Source: Solirubrobacter taibaiensis (GTDB lineage Bacteria; Actinomycetota; Thermoleophilia; Solirubrobacterales; Solirubrobacteraceae). Taken from it: a stretch of DNA of 64,000 nucleotides. The stretch lies in NCBI GenBank assembly GCA_027587225.1, contig JAPDDQ010000002.1, positions 124,001 through 188,000 on the forward strand. The letters run 5' to 3'. This document shows, piece after piece, positions 1 through 7,863 of this stretch. Position 1 is the stretch's first letter, and each line of letters starts with the position of its first letter. The notes below the pieces were generated by a model. The model searched no databases, had not been told where the DNA came from, and saw only the letters and a program-made list of their open reading frames with translations. Position numbers and translations under genes: made by a program.

Positions 1-946
1 GCCGGCCCGGCCGGAACGGGAGGTCGGAGACGAACTTGTAGACGCCGCCGTTGGCGATGTCGTCGCCCATGTAGAGCACGAACGGCTTGTTCGGGAGGGC
101 GCGGAAGGCCGTGTTCTCGTGCCGGAAGCGACCCAGCGCGGTGTGCTTGCGGCCGACGAAGCTCGGGTCGTACGGGTTGTGCTCGCACACCCAGCCGTAC
201 TTGGCCGGCGAGCCGACGGTCCCGCCGTTGCCGTTGATGTAGTCCGTGGTGCCGGTGCGCGCCTGGTCCCAGCCGTAGCCGATGTAGTCCTGGTAGTTCT
301 CCTCGCAGCTCAGCGCGGTGCCCCACGGCGTGATGCCGCCGGAGCAGTTCGCGAGCGAGCCGGAAGCCGCCAGACCGATACCCGGGTAGGTCGCGTTGTC
401 CGCGAGCGGACCCGTGAACTCGTGCACCGGGCCCGCGCCCGTGATCCGGCGGTTGTACCGCGACGGGCTCACGACCGACCAGCCGCCGTCCGCGCCGCGC
501 TTGACGTGCAGGATCGAGTTGCCGACGGACTGGCGCTCGATCTCCACCTGCGCGCTCGTCTTCGCCGCCGCGGTGGTCACGCCGTGCTGGAAGAACGGCG
601 CCGGGTACTCGTGGTTGATGAACAGCAGGCCCTCGTCGGAGCCGTTGAGCGGGAAGTAGGCGAGGAAGTCGTTGTTGTAGCCGTACGTGACGACCGTGCC
701 GTCCTCATTGAGCACCTGATCGCCGTAGCCGATGATCGTGCGGGCGCGGTAGCCCTCCGGGACCTCGAACGCGTCGGCGGCCGACGCGGCGATGGCGCGA
801 AACGCCGAGAAGTCGCTCGGTGGGGCGGTTTGGGCTAGTGCCGTTGCCGTGTCGAGATAGCCGGTACGTTCCAAGGCCACTGCAGCTACTGACGAGGCTC
901 CGGCCGAGGCGATGCCCCGGATGAAGGAGCGGCGAGTCGAATCCAT
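1..946 (-). CDS. phoX: PhoX-family (DUF839) alkaline phosphatase, Tat-exported, partial at window edge
   Basis: Secreted phosphatase of the PhoX/DUF839 family, expected to release phosphate from organic esters outside the cytoplasm. I read the frame by hand: it opens at ATG 946 with a twin-arginine signal (RRSFIRG near residue 5, then an Ala-rich segment) and stays open to base 1, so about 315 N-terminal residues are present. Family-like stretches are FEVPEGYRARTIIGYGD, LLFINHEYPAPFFQHG, CEENYQDYIGYGWDQ and VLYMGDDIANGGVYKFVSDL. The Tat signal fits a metal cofactor loaded in the cytoplasm. The gene is divergent from the Ser/Thr kinase at 1015, and the shared spacer holds 11-base direct repeats resembling a PHO box, suggesting phosphate-starvation control. 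The C-terminus lies outside the window. Confidence 0.9.
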   Translation of the reverse strand, partial: MDSTRRSFIRGIASAGASSVAAVALERTGYLDTATALAQTAPPSDFSAFRAIAASAADAFEVPEGYRARTIIGYGDQVLNEDGTVVTYGYNNDFLAYFPLNGSDEGLLFINHEYPAPFFQHGVTTAAAKTSAQVEIERQSVGNSILHVKRGADGGWSVVSPSRYNRRITGAGPVHEFTGPLADNATYPGIGLAASGSLANCSGGITPWGTALSCEENYQDYIGYGWDQARTGTTDYINGNGGTVGSPAKYGWVCEHNPYDPSFVGRKHTALGRFRHENTAFRALPNKPFVLYMGDDIANGGVYKFVSDLPFRPGR

Positions 947-975
947 TCGCGGGAACCTGAACCTCTGCTCGAACC

Positions 976-997
976 GGTTCGTGAATCGTTTGTGAAC
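976..997 (-). promoter_or_regulatory. Candidate PHO box (11-base direct repeats) upstream of phoX
   Basis: Read on the minus strand, two consecutive 11-base units GTTCACAAACG and ATTCACGAACC lie about 30 bases before the phoX start. They resemble the GTTCACC-type direct repeat units bound by PhoP in actinobacteria. A perfect 12-base palindrome CGAACCGGTTCG (970-981) overlaps the downstream end. The assignment is by motif resemblance plus the phosphatase context. Confidence 0.45.
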
Positions 998-1014
998 AGC
1001 TCACCAACTACGAC

Positions 1015-2649
1015 ATGTCGTTGACGATCGGCCGCTACGAGGTGCTGCGCGTCCTCGGCGAGGGCGGGATGGCGGTGGTGCATCTCGCGCGCCAACCCGA
1101 CCTGCAGCGGCTGATCGCGCTCAAGGAGTTGCGCGCGCTGCGCGGAGAGGACCCGGCGTACGCCCAGCGCTTCCTGCGCGAGGCGCGACTGGCGGGTTCG
1201 CTCACCGACCCGCACGTGGTCACGGTCTACGAGTACTTCGAGCACGAGGGCGTCCCATATCTGGCGATGGAGTACGTCGAGCGCGGCTCCCTGCGGCCGT
1301 TCGTCGGCCAGCTCAACCTGCCGCAGATCGCAGGCGTGCTCGAGGGTGTGCTCGCCGGGCTGATGGCCGCCGAGCAGGCCGGGATCGTGCACCGGGACCT
1401 CAAGCCCGAGAACGTGCTCGTGAGCGCGGACGGGCGGGTGAAGATCGCCGACTTCGGGATCGCGAAGGCGACGTCGGACGTGGGCGCGGGCACGTTGCGG
1501 ACCGCGACCGGGATGATGATCGGCACGCCGGCCTACATGGCGCCCGAGCAGGCGATGGGCACCGACGTCGGGCCGTGGACCGATCTCTACAGCGCCGGCT
1601 GCCTCGCGTTCGAGCTGCTGACGGGCCAGCGGCCGTTCCACGACGTCGACGCGGCGATGGCGATCCTGATGCGCCACGCCACCGAGCCGATCCCGCCCGT
1701 GAGCTCGATCGTGCCCGATATCGACCCGCGGTTGTCCGTGTGGGTGGCGCGGATGGTGGAGAAGGACCGCCGCCAGCGCCCGCCGTCGGCCGCGGCCGCC
1801 TGGGACGAGCTCGAGGAGATCGTGGTCGACATCCTCGGCCCGCGGTGGCGGCGCGACGCGCGGCTGCTGCATCACCCGGGCGAGGTCCACGTCGTGGACG
1901 AGACCGAGCCGGCGCTCCCGGTCACGGCCAAGCCCTACACGCCGCCGCCGCCCGACCTCCCGCCCGGACCGCTCGCGCCGCACGTGGATCCCGCGCACGT
2001 GAGCCACGCGCCCCGCGAGCATGCCGGACCGCGCCGCTGGCCGTTCGTGGCCGCGGGGGCGGTGGTGCTGGTGGCCGTCGCCGTCGTCGTGCTGCTGTTG
2101 GGCGGCGGTGGGGAGGAGCCGATCGACAGCTTGACGCAGAACGGCTCGTTCGAGAACGGGACCGGCGGCTGGGAGGCGTTCCAGGCGACGATCGCGACCG
2201 AGGCGGCGGATGACGCGCCCGACGGCGGGCAGGTCGTGCGCGTGACCTCGGAGATCGACGGCGACCAATACGGGCTCGACGACGAGCCCGACACCGTCAT
2301 CACCGGCTCCGAGCAGGGCCGGCACTACACCGCGAGCGCCTGGATCAGGGCGGACGAGGGGACCGACGGCAAGCCGGTCTGCATCGCGATCCGCGAGTGG
2401 ACGCCGGGCACCGCCGCGGGCTCGGCGGCGATCGCGGAGGGCAAGGTCACCGCGTCGTCGGGCTCCTTCGAGCGCGTGTCCGCGAGCTATCTGGCGACCG
2501 CGGACGGCAACACGATCGACGTGCACGTGTACCGCTGGGCCGACGATGTGGTCGCGGGCGAGTCGTTCTTCGCCGATTCGGTCGTGCTGGAGTCCGACGA
2601 CGCGGGTGGGCCGAACGATCAGCTGGTCGCCGAAGCCAGGTGCGCCTGA
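1015..2649 (+). CDS. Transmembrane Ser/Thr protein kinase with extracellular CBM-like sensor domain
   Basis: Hanks-type kinase of the PknB class, predicted to phosphorylate cytoplasmic proteins in response to an external signal. Residues 1-270 hold the kinase domain: glycine loop GEGGMAVVHLA (15-25), Lys37, catalytic HRDLKPEN with Asp128, DFG at 146-148 and APEQ further on. A Pro-rich linker leads to one membrane helix at about 343-363, followed by roughly 180 extracellular residues beginning NGSFENGTGGWEAF, which look like a CBM4/9 or DUF642-type jelly-roll rather than the usual PASTA repeats. The start is ATG MSLTIGRYEVL, the normal kinase N-terminus. It is divergent from phoX, and its last 31 bases overlap the convergent AraC gene. 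The extracellular ligand is unknown; sugar binding is an inference. Confidence 0.9.
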   Translation: MSLTIGRYEVLRVLGEGGMAVVHLARQPDLQRLIALKELRALRGEDPAYAQRFLREARLAGSLTDPHVVTVYEYFEHEGVPYLAMEYVERGSLRPFVGQLNLPQIAGVLEGVLAGLMAAEQAGIVHRDLKPENVLVSADGRVKIADFGIAKATSDVGAGTLRTATGMMIGTPAYMAPEQAMGTDVGPWTDLYSAGCLAFELLTGQRPFHDVDAAMAILMRHATEPIPPVSSIVPDIDPRLSVWVARMVEKDRRQRPPSAAAAWDELEEIVVDILGPRWRRDARLLHHPGEVHVVDETEPALPVTAKPYTPPPPDLPPGPLAPHVDPAHVSHAPREHAGPRRWPFVAAGAVVLVAVAVVVLLLGGGGEEPIDSLTQNGSFENGTGGWEAFQATIATEAADDAPDGGQVVRVTSEIDGDQYGLDDEPDTVITGSEQGRHYTASAWIRADEGTDGKPVCIAIREWTPGTAAGSAAIAEGKVTASSGSFERVSASYLATADGNTIDVHVYRWADDVVAGESFFADSVVLESDDAGGPNDQLVAEARCA

Positions 2650-3560
2650 TGTCTCCACTTTCCGGGCGCGAGGCCGTGATGACGCTTGAACGCGGCGGCG
2701 AACGAGAACTCCGAGGCGTAGCCGAGCGCGGACGCGACGGCGGCGATCTGGTCGTCGGACTCGCGCAGCTGCTCGCGCGCGAGGGCCATGCGCCAGCCGG
2801 TGACGTAGCTGAGCGGCGCGACGCCGAGCGCGGCGGTGAAGCGGCGGGCGAACGCCGCGCGTGAGAGCGACGCCTCCGCGGCGAGTGACTCCACCGTCCA
2901 TGGACGCGCGGGGTCGGCGTGCACGGCGTGCAGCGCGGAGCGCAGTTGCGGGTCGCCGGAGGCGCGGTACCACGCCGGCGCCTCGGCGGCCGCGAAGTGC
3001 TCGCGCAGCGACTGCACGAGCGCGACGTCCAAGAGCCGGTCGAGCAGCGTCTGCTGGCCCGGCTCGTCGCGCTCCATCTCGCGCGCGAGCAGGTCGAGCG
3101 TCGTGCGCAGCGTGCTTCCCGCCGCCGGCCGCAGGCGGATCGTCTCCGGGAGCATCGCCAGCAGCTGCGTGCAGATGTCGCCCTCGAACAGGTAGGCGCC
3201 GCACAGGAACACGGACGTCTCGGCACCCTCGCCGGTGGAGAAGAAGCGGTCGGACACCCGTGCGGTCTCCATGAAGTCCCGTAGCGGCACCAGGCGCTCT
3301 TCCGGCGAGGTGGCGAGATGATGTTCGAGCCCGCGCTTGACCAGGATGAGATCGCCCCCGATCAACCGCTCGCTGTGGCCGGGTTCGTCCGTCCACATGC
3401 GCAGTTCGCCCTCCACGACGAGGTGGACCGCGAGACCGGGAACGGCGGGAAAGCGGAGCCCGAAGGGGCCGCGCACGGTCGAGTGCGAGAACCCGGCGCC
3501 GCGCGCCCGCGCTCGCTCGAGCAGATCCGTCAGAACATCCATCACGCGAGACGATCGCAT
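2619..3560 (-). CDS. AraC-family transcriptional regulator (cupin N-terminal domain)
   Basis: DNA-binding regulator with an N-terminal cupin-like effector domain (about residues 8-190; FGLRFPAVPGLAVHLVVEGE) and two C-terminal AraC helix-turn-helix motifs (about 215-305; the segment SLSRAAFARRFTAALGVAPL and the second-HTH signature ALGYASEFSFAAAFKRHHG). About 310 residues is usual for the cupin_6 AraC subgroup. Met7 (base 3542) is an alternative start that better matches relatives beginning MDVL. It is divergent from the NAD(P)-binding protein at 3619, with about 60 bases between them. AraC regulators of this subgroup often control an adjacent oxidoreductase, so that gene is the likely target. 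The 3' end overlaps the kinase gene tail-to-tail by 31 bases. Confidence 0.88.
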   Translation of the reverse strand: MRSSRVMDVLTDLLERARARGAGFSHSTVRGPFGLRFPAVPGLAVHLVVEGELRMWTDEPGHSERLIGGDLILVKRGLEHHLATSPEERLVPLRDFMETARVSDRFFSTGEGAETSVFLCGAYLFEGDICTQLLAMLPETIRLRPAAGSTLRTTLDLLAREMERDEPGQQTLLDRLLDVALVQSLREHFAAAEAPAWYRASGDPQLRSALHAVHADPARPWTVESLAAEASLSRAAFARRFTAALGVAPLSYVTGWRMALAREQLRESDDQIAAVASALGYASEFSFAAAFKRHHGLAPGKWRHQAHLASATS

Positions 3561-3618
3561 ATGTGAGAGCGACTTTCCAGCATGGATTCACTCGCAGCGG
3601 CGCGATTGACTGCACGGC

Positions 3619-4485
3619 ATGAGCACGATCCTCCTCCTCGGCGGCACCGGCAAGACCGCGCGCCGCATCGCTCCCCGCCTCCGCGCCGCGGGCGCGACCG
3701 TCCGGACCGCCGCCCGCAACGGCGCCGACGTGCGCTTCGACTGGCACGACCCCGCGACCTACGACGCCGCGCTCGCCGGCGCCGACGTCGTCTACTTCGT
3801 CCCGCCCGCGCTGGACCTCAGCTACGGCCCGCTCGCGCTCGACTTCATCGACCACGCCGAGGCTGCCGGCGTCCGGCACATCACGCTGCTGAGCGCTCGC
3901 GGCGTCGAGTTCGCGCCGCCGGAGCACCCGCACCGCGCGACCGAGCTCGAACTCGGGCGCCGCACCGCGTTCACCCACTCGATCCTGCGCCCGGGCTGGT
4001 TCATGCAGGACTTCGACGAATACGTCTTCGCGCCGTCGATCGTCGCCGACGGCACCGTGGTCGCGCCGGTCGGCGACGGTACGGAGGCGTTCATCCACGT
4101 CGAAGACATCGCCGACGTGGCCGCCGCGACGCTGCTGGACCCGGACGCGCACGTGGGCGCCGAGTACGCGCTGGCCGGCCCGGAGGCGCTCAGCTTCGCG
4201 CAGGTGGCGGAGAAGATCGCCGCCGCGACCGGCCGCGAGATCCGGTTCGTGGACCCGCCGCGCGAGGAATGGATCGCCACGCTGCAGTCAGGCGGCGTGC
4301 CGAGCGACTACGCGCAGCTGCTCGGGATGCTGGCCGACAACATCCGCGCGCACGCGACCGCGGCGACCACGCCCGACGTCGAGCGCGTGACGGGCCGCCC
4401 GCCGCGGTCGTTCGACGACTACGCGGCCCAGCCGAGCGTCGTCGCCGCCTGGACGGCGCCGAGCGCGGTCAGCGCGGCTTCGTAG
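3619..4485 (+). CDS. NmrA-like NAD(P)-binding epimerase/oxidoreductase
   Basis: Atypical short-chain dehydrogenase of the NmrA/TMR type, 288 residues. The N-terminal dinucleotide motif GGTGKTARRI (8-17) follows the first beta strand. Later blocks typical of the family are VRHITLLSARG, SILRPGWFMQDF and FIHVEDIADVAAATL. The classical YxxxK active site is not visible, so it may be a redox-sensing NAD(P)-binding protein or a quinone/azobenzene-type reductase rather than a dehydrogenase. It is divergent from the AraC regulator, its probable controller. Its last 67 bases overlap the convergent ATP-grasp-like gene. Confidence 0.85.
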   Translation: MSTILLLGGTGKTARRIAPRLRAAGATVRTAARNGADVRFDWHDPATYDAALAGADVVYFVPPALDLSYGPLALDFIDHAEAAGVRHITLLSARGVEFAPPEHPHRATELELGRRTAFTHSILRPGWFMQDFDEYVFAPSIVADGTVVAPVGDGTEAFIHVEDIADVAAATLLDPDAHVGAEYALAGPEALSFAQVAEKIAAATGREIRFVDPPREEWIATLQSGGVPSDYAQLLGMLADNIRAHATAATTPDVERVTGRPPRSFDDYAAQPSVVAAWTAPSAVSAAS

Positions 4486-5201
4486 CACTGCTCGGACTCG
4501 GTGCGGGCGTTGCCGAGCGCGACGACGCTCAGCGCGCCCGTCTCCGCGAGCGTCTCGAGGCCGTACACGACGACGCCGGCGCGCGCGAGCGGGTTCCACG
4601 CGGATCCGGTCGCGCGCAGCGCGGCGACGGCCTCCCGCCAGTCGGCGTCGATGTCGGAGACCGTGCCGGCGCGGAAGGCGTTGGCGCGCAGCGCGAGCAG
4701 GGTGGCGTGCGCGTGCTCCTCCGGCTGGGTGCTGGCGCCGATCGCGGCCGCGTGGCCGTCCTCGTCGAGCGCGAAGTCGATCGCGAACGACCCGATCGCG
4801 CCGTGCGCGGCGAGCCGGGCGCCGGTGCGGGCGCCGTAGCGGTAGAGCTCGTCGATGTACGAGGAGCCGGAGGACAGGCGCGTGCCGCCGTCGCCGACAC
4901 GGTCGTGCGCGGACAGCACCTGCACGGCTCGGTCGTCGCGGATGCGGACGCGAACCGTCGCGGCAGCTTCTTCACCGTCGTCCGCGAGCGGGACCCGCGC
5001 CGCCCGCAGGTCGTGGAGGGAGACGACCGCGGGCGCCGGTTCGGTGGGCGCGCCGTCGACGGTGACCACGATCCGGTCTCCGGCGCCGATGCCGATCAGC
5101 TCCAGGTAGTAGGAGACGATCGCGGGCTCGACCGGCCCGGGCACCGCCACGTGAGCTGAGGGGGTGCTGAGCTCGAGCAATCGGTGCATCGGGAAGGCCA
5201 T
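4419..5201 (-). CDS. Short ATP-grasp-like protein (PGM1-type C-terminal region)
   Basis: 260 residues with no full-length match I can name. The central part (VLSAHDRVG, then SGSSYIDELYRYGARTGARL, then AAHGAIGSFAIDFALDEDGH) resembles the catalytic end of PGM1/pre-ATP-grasp peptide ligases, where LSTHDQ, a GERLA-type helix and GxFAVDF occur in this order. Full PGM1 proteins are considerably longer and carry a preATP-grasp domain and glycine-rich loop first; those are absent here, so this is either a reduced enzyme or a remnant. Start chosen at ATG 5201 (MAFPMHRLLEL); ATG 5189 is an alternative, and the open frame farther upstream only runs through the OsmC gene. It is divergent from OsmC and overlaps the NmrA-like gene by 67 bases. 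Confidence 0.6.
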   Translation of the reverse strand: MAFPMHRLLELSTPSAHVAVPGPVEPAIVSYYLELIGIGAGDRIVVTVDGAPTEPAPAVVSLHDLRAARVPLADDGEEAAATVRVRIRDDRAVQVLSAHDRVGDGGTRLSSGSSYIDELYRYGARTGARLAAHGAIGSFAIDFALDEDGHAAAIGASTQPEEHAHATLLALRANAFRAGTVSDIDADWREAVAALRATGSAWNPLARAGVVVYGLETLAETGALSVVALGNARTESEQCYEAALTALGAVQAATTLGWAA

Positions 5202-5217
5202 ATCCGTAGAGTATGCA

Positions 5218-5233
5218 AAACCCGATCGGGTTT
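5218..5233. promoter_or_regulatory. Perfect 16-base palindrome between divergent genes, candidate operator
   Basis: AAACCCGATCGGGTTT is its own reverse complement. It lies 17 bases before the ATP-grasp-like gene start and 30 bases before the OsmC start. The position suits a repressor or redox-sensing regulator controlling both promoters. No regulator gene is adjacent, and the family of the binding protein is unknown. Confidence 0.5.
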
Positions 5234-5262
5234 CCAGCTTTTCTCCCCAGGAGGTTAGGGTC

Positions 5263-5766
5263 ATGTCGGTCACCGCCGCGATCGCCGCCAACGAGCAGGC
5301 CATCGGCGAGCAGTCGAGCAACGCCCGCGTCACCTTCCGCACCCAGGGCGCCCTCGAGGGCCCCACGCTCGTCAAGCTGGTCTCGCGCGAGCACACGATC
5401 GCGGTCGACGAGCCCGACGTCCTGGCCGGCGGCAACGCCCACGCCAACCCCGTCGAGTACGCGCTGGCTTCGCTCGCCTCCTGCCAGGCCATCACCTATC
5501 GCTTCTGGGCGGCCAAGCTCGGGATCCAGCTCGACGGCTTGGAGGTCGCGGCCGAGGGCGATCTGGACCTCCACGGGTTCTTCGGCCTCGACAGCGCCGT
5601 GCGCCCGGGCTTCACGGGCATCCGTCTCGAGGTCACGCCGCTCGGTCCGGAGTCCCCGGAGCGCTACCACGAGCTTGCCGACGCCGTCGACGAACACTGC
5701 CCGGTCCTCGACCTGTTCACGAACGCCACCCCGGTGGAGCGGAGGATCGCGGTGCCGGCCTCCTAG
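5263..5766 (+). CDS. OsmC-family peroxide-detoxifying protein
   Basis: Organic hydroperoxide reductase-like protein of the OsmC/Ohr fold, 167 residues, expected to reduce peroxides through two cysteines in the cytoplasm. The two conserved cysteines are present: Cys74 in LASCQAITYRFWA and Cys146 in DEHCPVLDLF. A longer reading frame begins upstream, but ATG 5263 has a strong ribosome site (AGGAGG at 5249-5254) and gives the usual length. The promoter region holds a perfect palindrome at 5218-5233. Downstream lies a metal exporter. The substrate cannot be told from sequence. Confidence 0.9.
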   Translation: MSVTAAIAANEQAIGEQSSNARVTFRTQGALEGPTLVKLVSREHTIAVDEPDVLAGGNAHANPVEYALASLASCQAITYRFWAAKLGIQLDGLEVAAEGDLDLHGFFGLDSAVRPGFTGIRLEVTPLGPESPERYHELADAVDEHCPVLDLFTNATPVERRIAVPAS

Positions 5767-5783
5767 CGCCTGGCTTCTAGCAT

Positions 5784-5801
5784 CGTGCGCCATGGCGCAC
5801 G
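5784..5801. promoter_or_regulatory. 18-base perfect palindrome centred on the CDF start codon
   Basis: CGTGCGCCATGGCGCACG covers the ATG of the cation exporter. In RNA it can form a 6-base-pair stem with the ATG in the loop. It may be an operator, a translational control hairpin, or chance, since the first codons encode the GC-rich His-rich leader. Confidence 0.3.
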
Positions 5802-6709
5802 GGCACGATCACGGCCACCACGGCCACTCCCACGCGCCTTCGGCGGACGCGGACCGACGTTGGCTGACCATCGCGCTGCTGCTGATCGTGGCGTTCATGG
5901 TCGTCGAGGTCGTGGTCGGCCTGATCGCGTCCTCGCTCGCGCTGCTCTCGGACGCGGCGCACATGCTCACGGACGCGGGGGCGATCGGGTTGGCGCTGGT
6001 GGCCGCGAGCCTCGCGGCGCGCCCGCCGTCGCGGCGGTTCACGTTCGGCCTCGGGCGGGCCGAGATCCTCGCCGCGCAGGCCAATGGCGCGACGTTGCTC
6101 GTCCTGGCCGGCGTGCTGGCGATCGAGTCGCTGCGGCGGCTGTTCGAGCCACCCGAGGTGGAGGGCGGGCTCGTGATCGTCGTGGGGGTGCTGGGCGCGC
6201 TCGTGAACGTCGCTTCGGCGTGGGCGCTGTCGCGCTCGGAACGGCGTGGGCTCAACGTCGAGGGCGCGATGGCGCACGTGCTCACCGACCTCTACGGGTC
6301 GATCGCGGCGGTCATCGCGGGCGTGCTCATCGTCACGACGGGGTTCGAGCAGGCGGACGGGATCGCGGCGCTGCTCGTCTCCGCGCTGATGGTGCGGTCG
6401 GGCTGGCGGTTGCTGCGCGACTCGGGCCTGATCCTGCTCGAAGGCACACCGAAGGACATCGACATCGACGAGGTGGGCAACGCGCTCGCTCGCGCGGAAG
6501 GGGTCGTCGAGGTCCACGACCTGCACGTGTGGGAGGTCACGTCGGGCTTCCCGGCGCTCGCGGCGCACGTGCTCGTGCGTGAGGGCGACGACTGCCACGG
6601 TCGCCGGCGCGAGCTCGAGCTGCTGCTGCACGACCGCTTCGAGATCAGCCACACGACCCTCCAGGTCGACCATCAGCATCCCGACCGTCTGTTGACGCTC
6701 GAGCCTTGA
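5792..6709 (+). CDS. Cation diffusion facilitator (CDF) heavy-metal exporter
   Basis: Inner-membrane zinc/cadmium/cobalt-type antiporter, 305 residues. It starts with a histidine-rich metal-binding leader (HGHDHGHHGHSH), followed by about six membrane helices. Metal-site motifs are SDAAHMLTDA in helix 2 and AHVLTDLYGS in helix 5, and a cytoplasmic metallochaperone-like domain follows (EGVVEVHDLHVWEVTSGFPAL and a terminal HTTLQVDHQH). The pattern matches the CzcD/ZitB subgroup, so zinc is the most likely substrate. The stop overlaps the TTG start of the MFS gene, implying one transcript. Confidence 0.93.
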   Translation: MAHGHDHGHHGHSHAPSADADRRWLTIALLLIVAFMVVEVVVGLIASSLALLSDAAHMLTDAGAIGLALVAASLAARPPSRRFTFGLGRAEILAAQANGATLLVLAGVLAIESLRRLFEPPEVEGGLVIVVGVLGALVNVASAWALSRSERRGLNVEGAMAHVLTDLYGSIAAVIAGVLIVTTGFEQADGIAALLVSALMVRSGWRLLRDSGLILLEGTPKDIDIDEVGNALARAEGVVEVHDLHVWEVTSGFPALAAHVLVREGDDCHGRRRELELLLHDRFEISHTTLQVDHQHPDRLLTLEP

Positions 6710-7863
6710 ACCAGGCTGCCGTCCGCGCGGTCTACGCGGCGTTCGTGGCCAACGGGTTCGCGTTCGCGAGCTGGGCTTCGCGCATCCCGCAGGTGCGCGA
6801 TCAGCTCGAGCTGAGCCCGGCCGAGCTCGGGTTCGTGTTGTTCGCGATCGCGGTCGGCTCGGTGATCGGGTTGCCGCTCTCCGGCCCGCTGATCCATCGC
6901 TTCGGCTCACGCCGGGTCGTGATGGTGGGGAGCGCGGTCGGTGGCTGCGCGGTGGTCTGTGTGGGGCTGGGCGTGGACGTCGGCGTGGTGCCGGTGGTCG
7001 CCGGCCTGCTCGTGAGCGGGTACGCGATGGCGAGCTGGGACGTGGGCATGAACGTCCAAGGCGCGCTGGTCGAGCAACGGATCGGCCGGGCGATCATGTC
7101 GCGCTTCCACGCCGGCTTCAGCTTCGGCACGGTCGGCGGTGCGCTCGGCGGCGTGGCGATGGTCGCGCTCGACGTGCCCGTCTCCATCCACCTCGGCGTG
7201 GTCGGCGCGGTGGTCGCGATCGCCGTCCCGTTCGCGGTTCGCGCGTTCCTGCCCGATCGCGAGGAAGAGCACCAGGACGCGCCGAGCTACGGCTTCCGGG
7301 CGTGGAAGGAACGGCGCACGCTGCTCGTCGGCCTGTTCGTGCTGGCCTTCGCGTTCGCCGAGGGCGCCGCCAACGACTGGATCGCGGTCGCGCTGATCGA
7401 TGGCTACGGCGCCGCCGACGCGGTCGGCACGCTCGCGCTCGCGGCGTTCCTGACGGCGATGACCGCGGTGCGCTGGGTCGGGCCGGGCTTGCTCGAACGG
7501 CACGGCCGCGTGAAGGTCGTGCGCTCGCTGGCCGTGATCTCGGTGATCGGCCTCGTGTTGTTCTGCTTCGGCCCGAACGCCGCGGTGGCGATCGTCGGCG
7601 CCGTGCTGTGGGGCGCCGGCCTCGCGCTCGGGTTCCCGGTCGGGATGAGCGCCGGGGCGGATGACCCGGCGCTCGCCGCGGCCCGCGTGAGCGTCGTGTC
7701 CTCGATCGCCTACTGCGCGTTCCTGGCCGGCCCGCCGCTGATCGGCTTCATCGGCGAGCACAGCACCGTTCCGCGCGCGCTGACCGCCGTGATCGTGCTG
7801 CTGGGCCTGGCGGCGCTGATCGCGGGCGCGGTGCGCCCGCTCCAGGTCAGTACGTCGTCGTAG
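6706..7863 (+). CDS. MFS transporter (YbjJ-like)
   Basis: Major facilitator superfamily permease, 385 residues with about 12 hydrophobic helices. The N-terminus (FVANGFAFASWASRIPQVRD) and the loop-2/3 motif HRFGSRRVV match the YbjJ/fucose-permease-like branch. The start is TTG at 6706, overlapping the TGA of the CDF exporter by four bases, so the two are translationally coupled. The substrate is unknown; coupling to a metal exporter does not settle it. Its last 17 bases overlap the convergent DUF4234 gene. Confidence 0.85.
   Translation: MNQAAVRAVYAAFVANGFAFASWASRIPQVRDQLELSPAELGFVLFAIAVGSVIGLPLSGPLIHRFGSRRVVMVGSAVGGCAVVCVGLGVDVGVVPVVAGLLVSGYAMASWDVGMNVQGALVEQRIGRAIMSRFHAGFSFGTVGGALGGVAMVALDVPVSIHLGVVGAVVAIAVPFAVRAFLPDREEEHQDAPSYGFRAWKERRTLLVGLFVLAFAFAEGAANDWIAVALIDGYGAADAVGTLALAAFLTAMTAVRWVGPGLLERHGRVKVVRSLAVISVIGLVLFCFGPNAAVAIVGAVLWGAGLALGFPVGMSAGADDPALAAARVSVVSSIAYCAFLAGPPLIGFIGEHSTVPRALTAVIVLLGLAALIAGAVRPLQVSTSS

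Noticed and set aside
886..4152. Open reading frame of 1088 codons on the minus strand
   Set aside because: It runs antisense through the kinase and across the AraC and NmrA-like genes, is Arg/His-rich without any domain, and is a typical GC-skew shadow frame.
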